A DNA stretch of 64,000 nt from positions 186,001-250,000 of the forward strand of contig NZ_JAKCPW010000003.1 of assembly GCF_021440085.1 (NCBI RefSeq), written 5' to 3'. The stretch comes from Dyadobacter sp. CY261. GTDB lineage: Bacteria > Bacteroidota > Bacteroidia > Cytophagales > Spirosomataceae. A model generated the notes under the pieces. It was not told the origin of the DNA, did not search any database, and saw only the letters and a program-made list of their open reading frames with translations. A program made the position numbers and the translations under genes. Positions 8,714 to 17,093 of this stretch are shown here, piece by piece (position 1 is the first letter of the stretch; each line of letters opens with the position of its first letter).

Positions 8714-8844
8714 GGGAGCTCTGGATTGGAATGAACGTCACAAATTACACTCTGCAGCGTTGAAAGGCAACATCTATTTCTCTGGCCAGATCACCAGGCC
8801 GGACTGTCTTTGAACCAGCATTTCCGTAGAATTAATTTATTATG

Positions 8845-8880
8845 ACTTAACAATCGGTTACAATATTTAATTTACATTTG
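8845..8880 (+). promoter_or_regulatory. Promoter region with TTAAC motif and TACATTTG box
   Basis: TACATTTG at 8873-8880 fits TAnnTTTG and lies 25 bp before the ATG at 8906. Just upstream, at 8845-8861, is the second copy of the CTTAACAATCG motif seen at 7722. No clear TTG -33 box was found at the expected spacing. Confidence 0.45.
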
Positions 8881-8905
8881 AAAAAACCTCATCAACCTGA
8901 CAAAC

Positions 8906-10279
8906 ATGAAGCAAATTGTACTCGCAATTGCCCTGATCATCTCCTTTCAATGCCGCGGTCAAATTACATTTGTCGACGGTAATACCTCCTGGGAGGAGCT
9001 TTCAAAAACGGCAAAAAAAGCAAAGAAACTGGTTTTCATCCATCTCGAAGGCAGCGAATGCGAGCAATGTAACGAGGTAGCTTCCCAAGGTTTCAACGGC
9101 CCTGTCCTCAAAGATGTTTTTCAAAAAGACTTCATAGCCATTCGCAGTAATGTCGCCACGGAAAACGGCAGAAAACTGGCCGAAAAATTCCAGATCAAAG
9201 GCTCATTGGTATCGCTCTATGTAGATGCGGATGGCAATATTCTCAACCGTTTCAATGGTTCTACAAGCCATTCGAATGCATATCTCGAACATGCGCAGGT
9301 GGCGATCGGTCGCAAGGGAGGCAAACAATTAAGTGACTTTGACAAAGAATATAAAAATGGGGAAAGATCGGCAGCATTTTTGAAGGCCTATATGCAAAAG
9401 CGGCGGGAAGTGAATATGCCTACCAACGATCTGCTGGACGAATATATAGGCAAATTGCCAATCGACTCACTCGCGACCTTCGCCACGATCAAATTCATCT
9501 ATCAACAAGGCCCCACACTAGACAGCCGCGCATATAAACTGGTTCAAGTGGTTGTTCCGCATTCAACGATCGACAGTTTGTACAAATCCGTTCCCCCAAT
9601 GGAAGCCGTTGCATTCAATAATGGTATTATCGGAAACACGGTGCGCAAGGCCATTGAAACCAAAAATCAGCAATTAGCCTTTCAGGCGGCAACTTATACA
9701 CAGCAGACGTACCGTGAAAACTTCTCGCTCGGACAGCTGAACTTTCGGCGGAACATGCTGCGGTATTACCAGCAAGTGAAGGATACCGCCAACTATTTTA
9801 TGGAATGCCGCAGTTTTCTTGAATACACTCATTTATTGCTGAGCGTCGATTCACTAAAAAGAATGGACGAGGCGGCGCTCAAAAAGAACCTTGCCGATCA
9901 GACACCCATGGGACCCGCAGGTGAAAAGCAAGCCGTTCGTTTCGCCCCGCCGTCCCAGGCATTTCATATCGAACTGAATGAGCATGCATGGCAATATTAT
10001 CTGCAAAACAACCAGCCACGCGACTTGGAACGTGCATTGATGTGGTCGAAAAAGTCGATGGAATGGCACGAAGAACTCCGAAGGGACAAGAATCACTTGC
10101 CGCTCGGTAATCCTGCTTACATTGACACCTACGCGCACTTACTCTACAAGCTGGGCCGCAAGGACGAAGCTATCGAATGGCAGACAAAAGCCGTAGAGGC
10201 CCAAAAAGTAACCGGCATGTCGTGGGTATCGATGGAAAAGGACCTCAACGAAATGAAGGCAGGAACACTCAAACGGTGA
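8906..10279 (+). CDS. Secreted thioredoxin-fold protein with helical C-terminal region
   Basis: A 457-residue exported protein. A signal peptide (about residues 1-19) is followed by a thioredoxin-like domain to about residue 140 with a CxxC site, CEQC at 52-55, in the context KKLVFIHLEGSECEQCNEV, so a periplasmic disulfide or peroxide-related redox role is likely. The remaining 300 residues are helical and end in TPR-like sequence (AWQYYLQNNQPRDLERALMW, YAHLLYKLGRKDEAIEWQTK). The fusion resembles Bacteroidota thioredoxin-family proteins of unknown substrate. It is monocistronic, with a promoter upstream and a terminator after it. Confidence 0.8.
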   Translation: MKQIVLAIALIISFQCRGQITFVDGNTSWEELSKTAKKAKKLVFIHLEGSECEQCNEVASQGFNGPVLKDVFQKDFIAIRSNVATENGRKLAEKFQIKGSLVSLYVDADGNILNRFNGSTSHSNAYLEHAQVAIGRKGGKQLSDFDKEYKNGERSAAFLKAYMQKRREVNMPTNDLLDEYIGKLPIDSLATFATIKFIYQQGPTLDSRAYKLVQVVVPHSTIDSLYKSVPPMEAVAFNNGIIGNTVRKAIETKNQQLAFQAATYTQQTYRENFSLGQLNFRRNMLRYYQQVKDTANYFMECRSFLEYTHLLLSVDSLKRMDEAALKKNLADQTPMGPAGEKQAVRFAPPSQAFHIELNEHAWQYYLQNNQPRDLERALMWSKKSMEWHEELRRDKNHLPLGNPAYIDTYAHLLYKLGRKDEAIEWQTKAVEAQKVTGMSWVSMEKDLNEMKAGTLKR

Positions 10280-10282
10280 GTT

Positions 10283-10309
10283 AAAGGGGGTAGTTCGGCT
10301 ACCCCTTTT
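10283..10309. terminator. Terminator between convergent genes
   Basis: AAAGGGGGTAG and CTACCCCTTTT pair around a TTCGG loop, with A and T runs on the two sides. It can serve both the thioredoxin-fold gene and the acyl-CoA dehydrogenase gene, which meet tail to tail here. Confidence 0.8.
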
Positions 10310-10314
10310 AATGT

Positions 10315-11673
10315 TCATACAAACGCACTTTCCCCGGTAATCGCTCTTCCGACGATCAGTGAATTGATTTCCTTGGTGCCTTCGTAGGAATAAATGGCTT
10401 CCGCATCTGCCACGAAACGTGCGATGTCATATTCGAGCAAAATCCCATTGCCGCCAAAAAGCTCTCGCGCATGGTCAACGATAGAGCGCATACGCAGGGT
10501 GCAAAACACTTTGGCCAGTGAAGCGTGTTCATCTGCCAGGTCGCCGGCGTCCTGTAATTGCGAAAGTCTGTAAACCATCGTTTGCATAGCCGTGAGATCG
10601 CCGAGCATCGTCACCAGAAGGTCCTGTACCAATTGAAAGCCGGCTATTGGACGACCAAACTGCTTTCTTTCCATCGTATACTTCAAAGCCAGCTCGTATG
10701 CGCCACGTCCGCACCCGACTGCCTGCCAGGCCACGCCCGCACGCGTCATGCGCAGGACATTCGCGGTATCTTTGAAAGAATTGGCATTTTGAAGGCGGTC
10801 GGTTTCCTGCACGCGACAGTCGGTGAGGGTAATTAATGCATTCTGCACCGTCCGCAGCGCCATCTTGTCCTCCATTTTTTCCGCTTTAAATCCCGGGTTT
10901 TCTTTCCTTACAATAAACCCTTTCACCTGGTTATCAGAAAGATCACGTGCCCAAATAATTGTAATATCTGAAAATGTGGCATTGCCGATCCATTTTTTTT
11001 GACCGTTAATAACCCATTCATCCCCTTCCCTTTTACAGGTTGTGGTTAGTCCGCCCGCCACTCCCGATCCCACTTCCGGTTCCGTCAATCCGAATGCACC
11101 TATCAGCTCCATGCGTTGCATCATAGGTAGCCATTGCTGTTTTTGCTCTTCCGATCCACAGAGATATATCGAGCCCATCGCCAAACCGCTATGTACGCCG
11201 AAAAATGTAGAAATCGAGGAGTCGATCCGTGCCATTTCCATGGCGATGAAGCCTTCCAGCAAAGCCGATCGGCCCGCACAACCGTATCCGTGGTAAGTCA
11301 GGCCACATATGTTCAGCCTTGCCATCAGCGGGATGATGTGCATGGGAAATTGTGCTTTGTTCCAGTAGTAATTGGCAATCGGGCGTATCTCCGTTTCCAT
11401 AAATTCACGCACTTTGAGCTGTATTTCCCGTTCGTCCGCAGTGAGTGTCGAGGTCAACTCATAAAAATCTCCATTGACAACCGGAGGGGCTTTCTTTTTG
11501 CCCGAACCGGCCTGCATGAATTTGAGCATCTTGCCCAGGTCTTCCTCGCTCATTTTGGAAACGATTCCCATCATTTGATTGAGATCAACCTTTTGTGAAA
11601 GCTTGGCGATGGCTTCGATATCAATGGTTTTGAGCAGGTTGCGTATTTGTGAAAAAGACTTGAAGAGGTTCAT
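10315..11673 (-). CDS. Acyl-CoA dehydrogenase family protein
   Basis: A 452-residue FAD enzyme oxidising an acyl-CoA to the enoyl-CoA. Three ACAD parts are present: the helical N-terminal domain (about residues 75-185), the beta domain with FGLTEPEVGSG and KWIGNATFSDITIIWARD (about 190-290), and the C-terminal helical domain with RKQFGRPIAGFQLVQDLL and LFGGNGILLEYDIARFVADA. The glutamate in IYSYEGTKEIN is at the usual catalytic position, as in glutaryl-CoA dehydrogenase-like enzymes. About 75 extra residues precede the ACAD core (KTIDIEAIAKLSQKVDLNQ and a KKK-rich linker), which is unusual. Substrate is not determinable from sequence. Confidence 0.88.
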   Translation of the reverse strand: MNLFKSFSQIRNLLKTIDIEAIAKLSQKVDLNQMMGIVSKMSEEDLGKMLKFMQAGSGKKKAPPVVNGDFYELTSTLTADEREIQLKVREFMETEIRPIANYYWNKAQFPMHIIPLMARLNICGLTYHGYGCAGRSALLEGFIAMEMARIDSSISTFFGVHSGLAMGSIYLCGSEEQKQQWLPMMQRMELIGAFGLTEPEVGSGVAGGLTTTCKREGDEWVINGQKKWIGNATFSDITIIWARDLSDNQVKGFIVRKENPGFKAEKMEDKMALRTVQNALITLTDCRVQETDRLQNANSFKDTANVLRMTRAGVAWQAVGCGRGAYELALKYTMERKQFGRPIAGFQLVQDLLVTMLGDLTAMQTMVYRLSQLQDAGDLADEHASLAKVFCTLRMRSIVDHARELFGGNGILLEYDIARFVADAEAIYSYEGTKEINSLIVGRAITGESAFV

Positions 11674-11801
11674 ACTGATTATTGGATTGTGATTTGATAA
11701 AGAGACGGGCTGTCAGCCGGTTCTACTGCGAAATGCCCAAAAAGTAACACCGAAGCATTTAGGAATGAAAATTGCAGACAAAGTCTCAAATTTCAGAAAC
11801 T

Positions 11802-12014
11802 ATGAAAACGGAAACGAAAAGCAAAGACGTGGAAGGCGGCTCTCCAAGCAAGGGCGGCCCAAAAAGCAAATCGAAGCAGAAAGATGATAGCCTGAAACCT
11901 TCCGGGCAACTCAAAGAAGAAGCCATTCAAAAGTCGGAAAAGGGGAATATGACCCAAAAGAATGGCTATAACGAAACGCCCGAAACAGTCCCGGTCAAAG
12001 GTAAAAAGGCCTGA
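11802..12014 (+). CDS. Small lysine-rich hydrophilic protein of unknown function
   Basis: About 70 residues, very rich in Lys, Ser, Gly and Glu, with no hydrophobic segment, so probably disordered and cytoplasmic. The ATG at 11802 is preferred over an in-frame TTG at 11772. There is no recognisable domain. It lies between the start of the acyl-CoA dehydrogenase gene (divergent) and the end of the GH9 gene (convergent). Such small charged proteins occur in Bacteroidota as stress-related or unassigned products; it may also be a chance frame. Confidence 0.5.
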   Translation: MKTETKSKDVEGGSPSKGGPKSKSKQKDDSLKPSGQLKEEAIQKSEKGNMTQKNGYNETPETVPVKGKKA

Positions 12015-12039
12015 AAGGGCTTGATAGTGTGTTTTCGAG

Positions 12040-13788
12040 CTATTTTAGCGTCGCTTCCAATACCGCCGCCAGGTACACGAACGGTGCATTCCAGTTAATG
12101 GCGATTTCATTGGAAGCATAGGAGCAGTCGTGATCAACGAAAGACTCGTCGGCAAATTTGTTGGGGTAACCAGCGCATTTGTCCTGCTGCCCCGGATTGG
12201 GCCCGCCTGATAGCAGCCCCGGCACGGGGTCAACAATGCCATCGGCAATGGAGGGCCGGTGATGCGGGTGCATAACTCTTTTCGCTCCAAAACCTGTCAG
12301 AAAACAATAGCCAGTGGCGTTGCGACCGAGCAGGTAATCGAGATTCCCTAACGCTGCTTGAACATATTTCTGATCTTTCGTCAGGCGATAGGCATATAGC
12401 AACGCTACGCCCTGATTGGCCGCAACCGAGCTGCTCCCCCATGCGTAATCCTGTGCAGTTTTGCCCATAACTGTGTTGTAAGGCTGTTTTTCAAGATCAG
12501 TGAGCAGGCCATCTGCATAAGCGATAAGATTTTGCTTAATTGCATCCATTACTTTCGGCTCGGCCACGACATCATAATGCGGTCTGAGCAATGTGTAGTA
12601 TCCCAATGCTTTCACCTGACTCCACGTCGGCAGCACAAATGGCTGTCCCAAATCCAGTTCCGCCTTTTCAAGATAGGATGACTTGCCTGTCAAAGCAAAC
12701 ATTTCGGCTGCCGCCCAAATCCACTCATCTTTCACCGATCTGTCGCCATATGCTCCTGTAACTACGTCGGGATCAAATTGTTTGTTCATTTCGTCCTGGT
12801 TATACATGACCGACGGATGTTTTTCTGCCCATTGCCAGCCTTTTACAGCAGCAGTTCTGCAGGAATCAGCCAGGCCGGGGAATTTGTTATCGAAATTTTT
12901 GAAAACCCGGGTCGCCTGTGCCATAACGGCCACCAAATCCAGGGTAGCCGCGGTTCCCTTCTGCACCACATAGCGGGGATTTTTTGCGGCATCTGGCATT
13001 ACCATTCCATCGAAACGCGGATTAGTCAGTTTATGATAGACTCCGCCGTCGGCCGGGTCCTGCATCGTGAGCATCCAGCGCAAATTCCACGCTATTTCAT
13101 CAAGCAGATCGGGAACGCCGTTGTTGCTTTCGGGGATATTGATATTAAAGTCCTCAAAATAGAGCGGGTAATCTTCATACAACGACAACAAAGTGCCCAT
13201 TGTAATGCCCGAATTCACAATGTATTTGTTGTAATCGCCCGCATCATACCATCCGCGCGTAGATGATATGACACTATTTTCGGGACGGCCTTCCGACACC
13301 GCCGAAGCATGGATAAGCACTTTTTCGTCGGGATGCCCAGCCGGTCTGGCCCATCTCCCTGCATATTTTTCGGGTAACTCAATGGAAGCCCTTTGATAAT
13401 AGAACCCTTTCAACGAAGCCTCGGCCACTTCGCGGTGAACCCGGCTGCTAATCCTGAAAGCGGCCGATTTTCCCAATCCGGGAATTTCGACAATGTACGA
13501 ACCGGGCTTACGCACCGCAGTGAAATCCGCCAGACGGGTATGTTTGCCCGAATGCTGGCTGATACGCGCAGGTCCCAATTTGCCTTTTAACACTGCCTTC
13601 CCAGACTTAGCATCTTTCACCTCAAATGCTTCTGCCGCATCTGTTACAATGACTGCCGTCTTGGCCGCATTGGGGTAAAAGCCCACCTGGTTCAGCCGGA
13701 TCGCTTCCGAAGATTGCTGTGCAGTGGAAGGAAATGCATGTAGACAAATAATCGCCAGGAGAACGGCAAAACGCGGGAATAGCTTCAT
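12040..13788 (-). CDS. Glycoside hydrolase family 9 endoglucanase-like protein
   Basis: A 582-residue secreted GH9 enzyme. The ATG at 13788 starts a good signal peptide (MKLFPRFAVLLAIICLHAF), better than one seven codons upstream. Residues about 25-115 form the Ig-like N-terminal domain (IRLNQVGFYPNAAKTAVIV) typical of this family, followed by the (alpha/alpha)6 barrel. The inverting-base region is GWYDAGDYNKY, the substrate region YLLGRNATGYCFLTGFG with HPHHRPS, and the proton-donor Glu is in SYASNEIAINWNAPFVY. It would cleave beta-1,4-glucan or a related glucan in the periplasm or outside. It has no T9SS domain and is not adjacent to SusCD genes, although a glycan locus lies 2 kb further on. 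Confidence 0.92.
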   Translation of the reverse strand: MKLFPRFAVLLAIICLHAFPSTAQQSSEAIRLNQVGFYPNAAKTAVIVTDAAEAFEVKDAKSGKAVLKGKLGPARISQHSGKHTRLADFTAVRKPGSYIVEIPGLGKSAAFRISSRVHREVAEASLKGFYYQRASIELPEKYAGRWARPAGHPDEKVLIHASAVSEGRPENSVISSTRGWYDAGDYNKYIVNSGITMGTLLSLYEDYPLYFEDFNINIPESNNGVPDLLDEIAWNLRWMLTMQDPADGGVYHKLTNPRFDGMVMPDAAKNPRYVVQKGTAATLDLVAVMAQATRVFKNFDNKFPGLADSCRTAAVKGWQWAEKHPSVMYNQDEMNKQFDPDVVTGAYGDRSVKDEWIWAAAEMFALTGKSSYLEKAELDLGQPFVLPTWSQVKALGYYTLLRPHYDVVAEPKVMDAIKQNLIAYADGLLTDLEKQPYNTVMGKTAQDYAWGSSSVAANQGVALLYAYRLTKDQKYVQAALGNLDYLLGRNATGYCFLTGFGAKRVMHPHHRPSIADGIVDPVPGLLSGGPNPGQQDKCAGYPNKFADESFVDHDCSYASNEIAINWNAPFVYLAAVLEATLK

Positions 13789-13846
13789 GATCTTGTTGAA
13801 TAATATCAATTCAAGATCACAAAGTCAGCGACAGGGCAACTTTACC

Positions 13847-14233
13847 TCAATCCTGTAATTCTTTTACGGGGTAATCGATATTCGTACCCGTAACGACCAA
13901 ACGGTGATACTCACCCCAACGACGCAGCTCCTCGATCAGTGGTTCGAGTGTCCTGGCATGATTGGTACGCTCATATTCGATTATCGAAGGAAATGAATCA
14001 TACACTTTGCGCTCGACGAGCAGGTTCATTTCCAGCTCTTTGAGCTCTTTGGACAACATCCGCGGTGTAATATTCGGGATCGAATTCTGTAACTCCATAA
14101 AGCGTTTGTGCCCGAGGCTCATTGCGATGAGAATTGATATCTTCCATTTCCCGCTGATTACATCCAGCGCATCCCGCACGGGTAAGATCATTTCCCGGCA
14201 TTCGGGGTGGTTATCTTTAAAATTTTCCTTCAT
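13847..14233 (-). CDS. HxlR family transcriptional regulator
   Basis: A 128-residue winged-helix DNA-binding protein. The HxlR pattern is visible: ALDVISGKWKISILIAMSLG, then RFMELQNSIPNITPRMLSKE and LKELEMNLLVERKVYDSFP, then the wing ending in EYERTNHARTLEPLIEELRRWGEYH. An N-terminal Cys (CREM) corresponds to the Cys often present before the core, which in relatives can sense electrophiles. It lies upstream of, but separate from, the GH9 gene and downstream of the Dabb gene on the same strand, 51 bp away. Confidence 0.9.
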   Translation of the reverse strand: MKENFKDNHPECREMILPVRDALDVISGKWKISILIAMSLGHKRFMELQNSIPNITPRMLSKELKELEMNLLVERKVYDSFPSIIEYERTNHARTLEPLIEELRRWGEYHRLVVTGTNIDYPVKELQD

Positions 14234-14284
14234 ATGAATTATTCCTTAAAAACTTGGAACGAGTGGGACAGCATGACGGGCATC

Positions 14285-14698
14285 CTATCCTACCTTTTTA
14301 GGGCCCACCGAATCATAAACCACTACTTTTTCCCACAAATGGCCATAATTCTTAATAAAATCGAGGTGAATCGGGTGGGTCTGATAAATTTCCTCTTCGA
14401 TGATATTTTTAAACAGGCACATCCACGAAATCGAATAATCGTTGACGATCACCGACCGGCTGGTTGGAGCGGGTTTGCCGATATGCACATAATCAATAGT
14501 GGGCACTTTCGCCAGCTTGTGCAAACCTTCCAGCAACTGCGTTTCATGCTGTGCATTGCTGGGTTCTTTCAGATAAAAAAATACATGATGTATGAAAAGC
14601 TCCTTCGCTCTTTCCGGTTCGGCTGTAATGTTCGAAACGGAGGCGAGTGAAGCCAATCCCGCATTTTGCAGGAACGTTCTTCTTGATTGTTCTTCCAT
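14285..14698 (-). CDS. Dabb (stress-responsive alpha/beta-barrel) domain protein with Tat-like signal
   Basis: A 137-residue protein with a twin-arginine-type N-terminus (SRRTFLQNAGLASLASVS), so probably exported. The Dabb fold is suggested by IHHVFFYLKEPSNAQHETQL near the start and IVNDYSISWMCLFKNIIEEE with PIHLDFIKNYGHLWEKVVVY at the end. Small dimeric Dabb proteins have diverse roles and no substrate can be assigned. The HxlR regulator follows in the same direction, so the two may be co-transcribed. It is divergent from the cupin gene. Confidence 0.8.
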   Translation of the reverse strand: MEEQSRRTFLQNAGLASLASVSNITAEPERAKELFIHHVFFYLKEPSNAQHETQLLEGLHKLAKVPTIDYVHIGKPAPTSRSVIVNDYSISWMCLFKNIIEEEIYQTHPIHLDFIKNYGHLWEKVVVYDSVGPKKVG

Positions 14699-14841
14699 GT
14701 TTTGGGTAAAACGGCTTTGAATGCGACCGGCGCAAAGTCCTGTGGTTTTATAACGTCAAGGATAATGCATATTTAACCATATTCAAAAGGTAAAGAAGCG
14801 ATTTGTATGTCTTCCTACATAAAACCTTTTCACTGAACCCT

Positions 14842-15285
14842 ATGCAAATTACAAAAAGAGACCTGATCGTGTCGCTGTCCACAGCCTGCTTCACCCTGAC
14901 CTGCATCTGCGCAACTCCCAGGTTCGACATCATGGAATCATCGATCTTTGAATGGAACACCATTCCCGTGAAAAGTACGAAAACCGGCGGTGTCAGGACA
15001 TTTTTTCGTTCACAAACTGCTACGCTCGATGAGCTGGAATGCCACGTCACGACATTAAATCCTGGCGAAGCTTCGCACCCGCCGCACCAACATCCGGAAG
15101 AAGAAGTAATTATAGTAAAGGAAGGCACCGTAGAGGCGCTCGTAAATGGGCAGAAGAAAACGGTTGGCCCCGGCTCCGTCATTTTCCAGGCGTCCAATCA
15201 AATGCATGCGATCAGCAACGTAGGTCAAACGCAGGCGACTTATCATGTGTTCAGCTGGCATTCACCTGGGACGATGAAGCGTTAG
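14842..15285 (+). CDS. Exported cupin domain protein
   Basis: About 147 residues from the ATG at 14842, which begins a plausible signal peptide (ITKRDLIVSLSTACFTLTC, possibly a lipoprotein); an upstream TTG-type start would remove it. The single cupin barrel has the metal-binding first motif HPPHQHPEEEVIIVKEG and the second motif PGSVIFQASNQMHAISNVG, so a mononuclear metal site is likely intact. Function could be enzymatic or ligand binding. The stop overlaps that of a small convergent gene by 3 bp. Confidence 0.82.
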   Translation: MQITKRDLIVSLSTACFTLTCICATPRFDIMESSIFEWNTIPVKSTKTGGVRTFFRSQTATLDELECHVTTLNPGEASHPPHQHPEEEVIIVKEGTVEALVNGQKKTVGPGSVIFQASNQMHAISNVGQTQATYHVFSWHSPGTMKR

Positions 15286-15437
15286 CTTTTCTTTTGGAAG
15301 AGTTCCTCCGGAACCGGGTGCTCTTTCAGAAACGCTTTCATTTTCTCGGCTTTTTTTGCGAAAAACTCCTCCTCGTTAGCTATGTGCCTTACCGGCGGAC
15401 GGCCGGGTCTCAATTCGTAGGTCTTTGTTTCGGGCAT
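15282..15437 (-). CDS. 51-residue charged protein downstream of a DUF6934 gene
   Basis: The minus strand reads an uninterrupted 51-codon frame starting MPETKTYELRPGRPPVRHI and continuing with the lysine/glutamate-rich helix NEEEFFAKKAEKMKAFLKEH and ending PVPEELFQKKS. It starts 37 bp after the stop of the DUF6934 gene on the same strand and overlaps the convergent cupin stop by 3 bp. The composition (an extended Pro/Arg part and then an amphipathic helix) looks like a real small protein rather than a chance frame. A regulatory or antitoxin-like partner of the DUF6934 protein is possible but unproven. Confidence 0.6.
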   Translation of the reverse strand: MPETKTYELRPGRPPVRHIANEEEFFAKKAEKMKAFLKEHPVPEELFQKKS

Positions 15438-15474
15438 AACACTCAAAGTTTTTACTATAATACAATTTAGACAT

Positions 15475-15969
15475 TCAAGACTTATAAATCAAGAACGCGT
15501 CGTAGGCTACTCCCAACTGAATCTTGTACCATTCATTATCTATTTCGGGATAATGTCCCTCTGACGGTTCCATGCAACTTCGTTTGGCGGGATAGCCAAA
15601 TATCATATAGCCATTCAACGTTGGCATTATTTTGTTTATACCCATTTGATATAACCGTGTCCGCGATTTAGTGCTACCGGTAGCGTAAATATGCGCCCTC
15701 GTATGATCCTCTAAAAACATCAATGTAATATTGGCCACGGTAGCCAGTAACTTCTGACTGTCACCATTTCTAATCTCTACAAGATCATCCAGTTCCTCAG
15801 TTTGCGGGTCAAATACACCAAACCCCAGATTATAAGAATGATACACCATTTCTGTTATCTTGACGCGTATTTCGAACCTCCCATTGTAACCCTCACTGTA
15901 AAAGCGGTAGGTAAATTCATCAAGCTGGTCGTACTCATAACGGTCAAAATTCATACCGACAAATTTCAA
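15475..15969 (-). CDS. DUF6934 family protein
   Basis: A 164-residue cytoplasmic protein without signal or membrane segment. It carries the features of the Bacteroidota DUF6934 family: an N-terminal aromatic-rich strand region (YEYDQLDEFTYRFYSEGYNG), the NGDSQKLLATVANITLMFLE helix and the conserved STKSRTRLYQMGINKI motif. Function is unknown; the SxxSRTRLY block suggests a nucleic-acid- or phosphate-binding surface. A tiny gene follows 37 bp downstream in the same direction. The start at 15969 is just after the terminator of the upstream glycan operon, so it has its own promoter or a read-through one. Confidence 0.75.
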   Translation of the reverse strand: MKFVGMNFDRYEYDQLDEFTYRFYSEGYNGRFEIRVKITEMVYHSYNLGFGVFDPQTEELDDLVEIRNGDSQKLLATVANITLMFLEDHTRAHIYATGSTKSRTRLYQMGINKIMPTLNGYMIFGYPAKRSCMEPSEGHYPEIDNEWYKIQLGVAYDAFLIYKS

Positions 15970-15976
15970 GGGTTTG

Positions 15977-16008
15977 CAAAAAAATAGCCAGCGAAAAGTC
16001 GCTGGCTA
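15977..16008 (-). terminator. Terminator of the glycan-utilisation operon
   Basis: On the minus strand the stem TAGCCAGCGA/TCGCTGGCTA (15985-16008) has a 4-nt loop and is followed by a T run (15984-15977). It lies 25 bp after the stop of the PmoA-like gene and closes that operon. Confidence 0.9.
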
Positions 16009-16032
16009 CCCTTTCAATCTACTATTTACAAA

Positions 16033-17073
16033 CTATTCCGTCTTCGCGTAAGCCGCGGCGAGGTCGTTGAGTGTGGCATCTTTCAAATGCTCGGAAGCGA
16101 TTACCAAACGGTAACGGAAGGTGGTCGATTCGCCTTTTTTCAATTTGAAGTTCAGCGTTTCCTTTCCATCGCTAAGCGCTTTCATGCCCAATGGGTTTAC
16201 GGCAAAAAGGCCGTAGCCACGAGCGTGCCAGTAGGCCGGATAACCGACATTCTTTGGATGATCGATCATCGCGACACTGATATTTTCATCTTTGATCTTT
16301 CCGGTGAGGTTACACCAGATCGCCCGCTTGCCCCAAACGGCTTCTCCTTCCACGCCGTTGCTGTTGCGGTAGTTGCCGGTTACGCCTTCATTGTTCATGA
16401 CCGGCACCTTGGTGGCAATGCCACTTGCATCGGTGAAGATCTCAGGTTTGGTAGACGGCAATTCCAGCTCCCGCCCTACGCGGATCGCGTACATGCCATC
16501 TTTTACGTCAGGCATATTCACCTCGGGCAACACGGCTGTCAAGGTTGTGGAGCGGTCGATAATACGGCTGTCTCCTTTTCCGCTGAAAGTGTATTTGGTT
16601 ACCTCTTTCAACGTCAATGTACCGTCTTTGTCCACCCAATCGGCGGTGACGGTCAGTTCACCTTTGTCCTTTCCACTTTTCACGGAAGTGATGCCGGTAT
16701 GGATGATCGTTCCATATGCACGCTTTTCGTGGTTGACGGCATCGGAGTTATTCCAGTAGTCGTTGCCATTCACGTCCTCATAATTGAGCCAGATACCCAC
16801 GTGGTGTGGATGGTCTATGCGCTCGCCGGCGCGGGGGTCGAGTGGCCAGCCACGGGTGATCAATGTGCCCTTAGGAGTTAACACCGGGTACAGGACGGCC
16901 TTTTTCAGTGTCTTTTCGCCGGGATAGTAATAGGTCGTAAATGGCTTCCCGTCTATTTTCACTTCTACTTTTTTGTCTTTATCGTTTCGGACAAGGTCAA
17001 CCTTCTGCGCAAATGCGCTCCCGGCCGAAAATGCCAAAGCCGTCAGTGCCAAAGCTGTAAGTTTTAAATTCAC
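16033..17073 (-). CDS. PmoA family (DUF6807) secreted protein
   Basis: A 346-residue protein with a signal peptide (ALALTALAFSAGSAFAQ) and the PmoA/DUF6807 fold. Family motifs include FTTYYYPGEKTLKKAVLYPV, the histidine-rich RIDHPHHVGIWLNYEDVNG, and IDHPKNVGYPAYWHARGYGL. Despite the PmoA name this has nothing to do with methane oxidation; related proteins sit in carbohydrate loci with Gfo/Idh/MocA enzymes and may bind or modify sugars. It is the last gene of the minus-strand operon, 20 bp after the oxidoreductase, and is followed by a terminator. Biochemical role is unknown. Confidence 0.85.
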   Translation of the reverse strand: MNLKLTALALTALAFSAGSAFAQKVDLVRNDKDKKVEVKIDGKPFTTYYYPGEKTLKKAVLYPVLTPKGTLITRGWPLDPRAGERIDHPHHVGIWLNYEDVNGNDYWNNSDAVNHEKRAYGTIIHTGITSVKSGKDKGELTVTADWVDKDGTLTLKEVTKYTFSGKGDSRIIDRSTTLTAVLPEVNMPDVKDGMYAIRVGRELELPSTKPEIFTDASGIATKVPVMNNEGVTGNYRNSNGVEGEAVWGKRAIWCNLTGKIKDENISVAMIDHPKNVGYPAYWHARGYGLFAVNPLGMKALSDGKETLNFKLKKGESTTFRYRLVIASEHLKDATLNDLAAAYAKTE

Positions 17074-17093
17074 TGTCTGATCTTTTAAAATGA

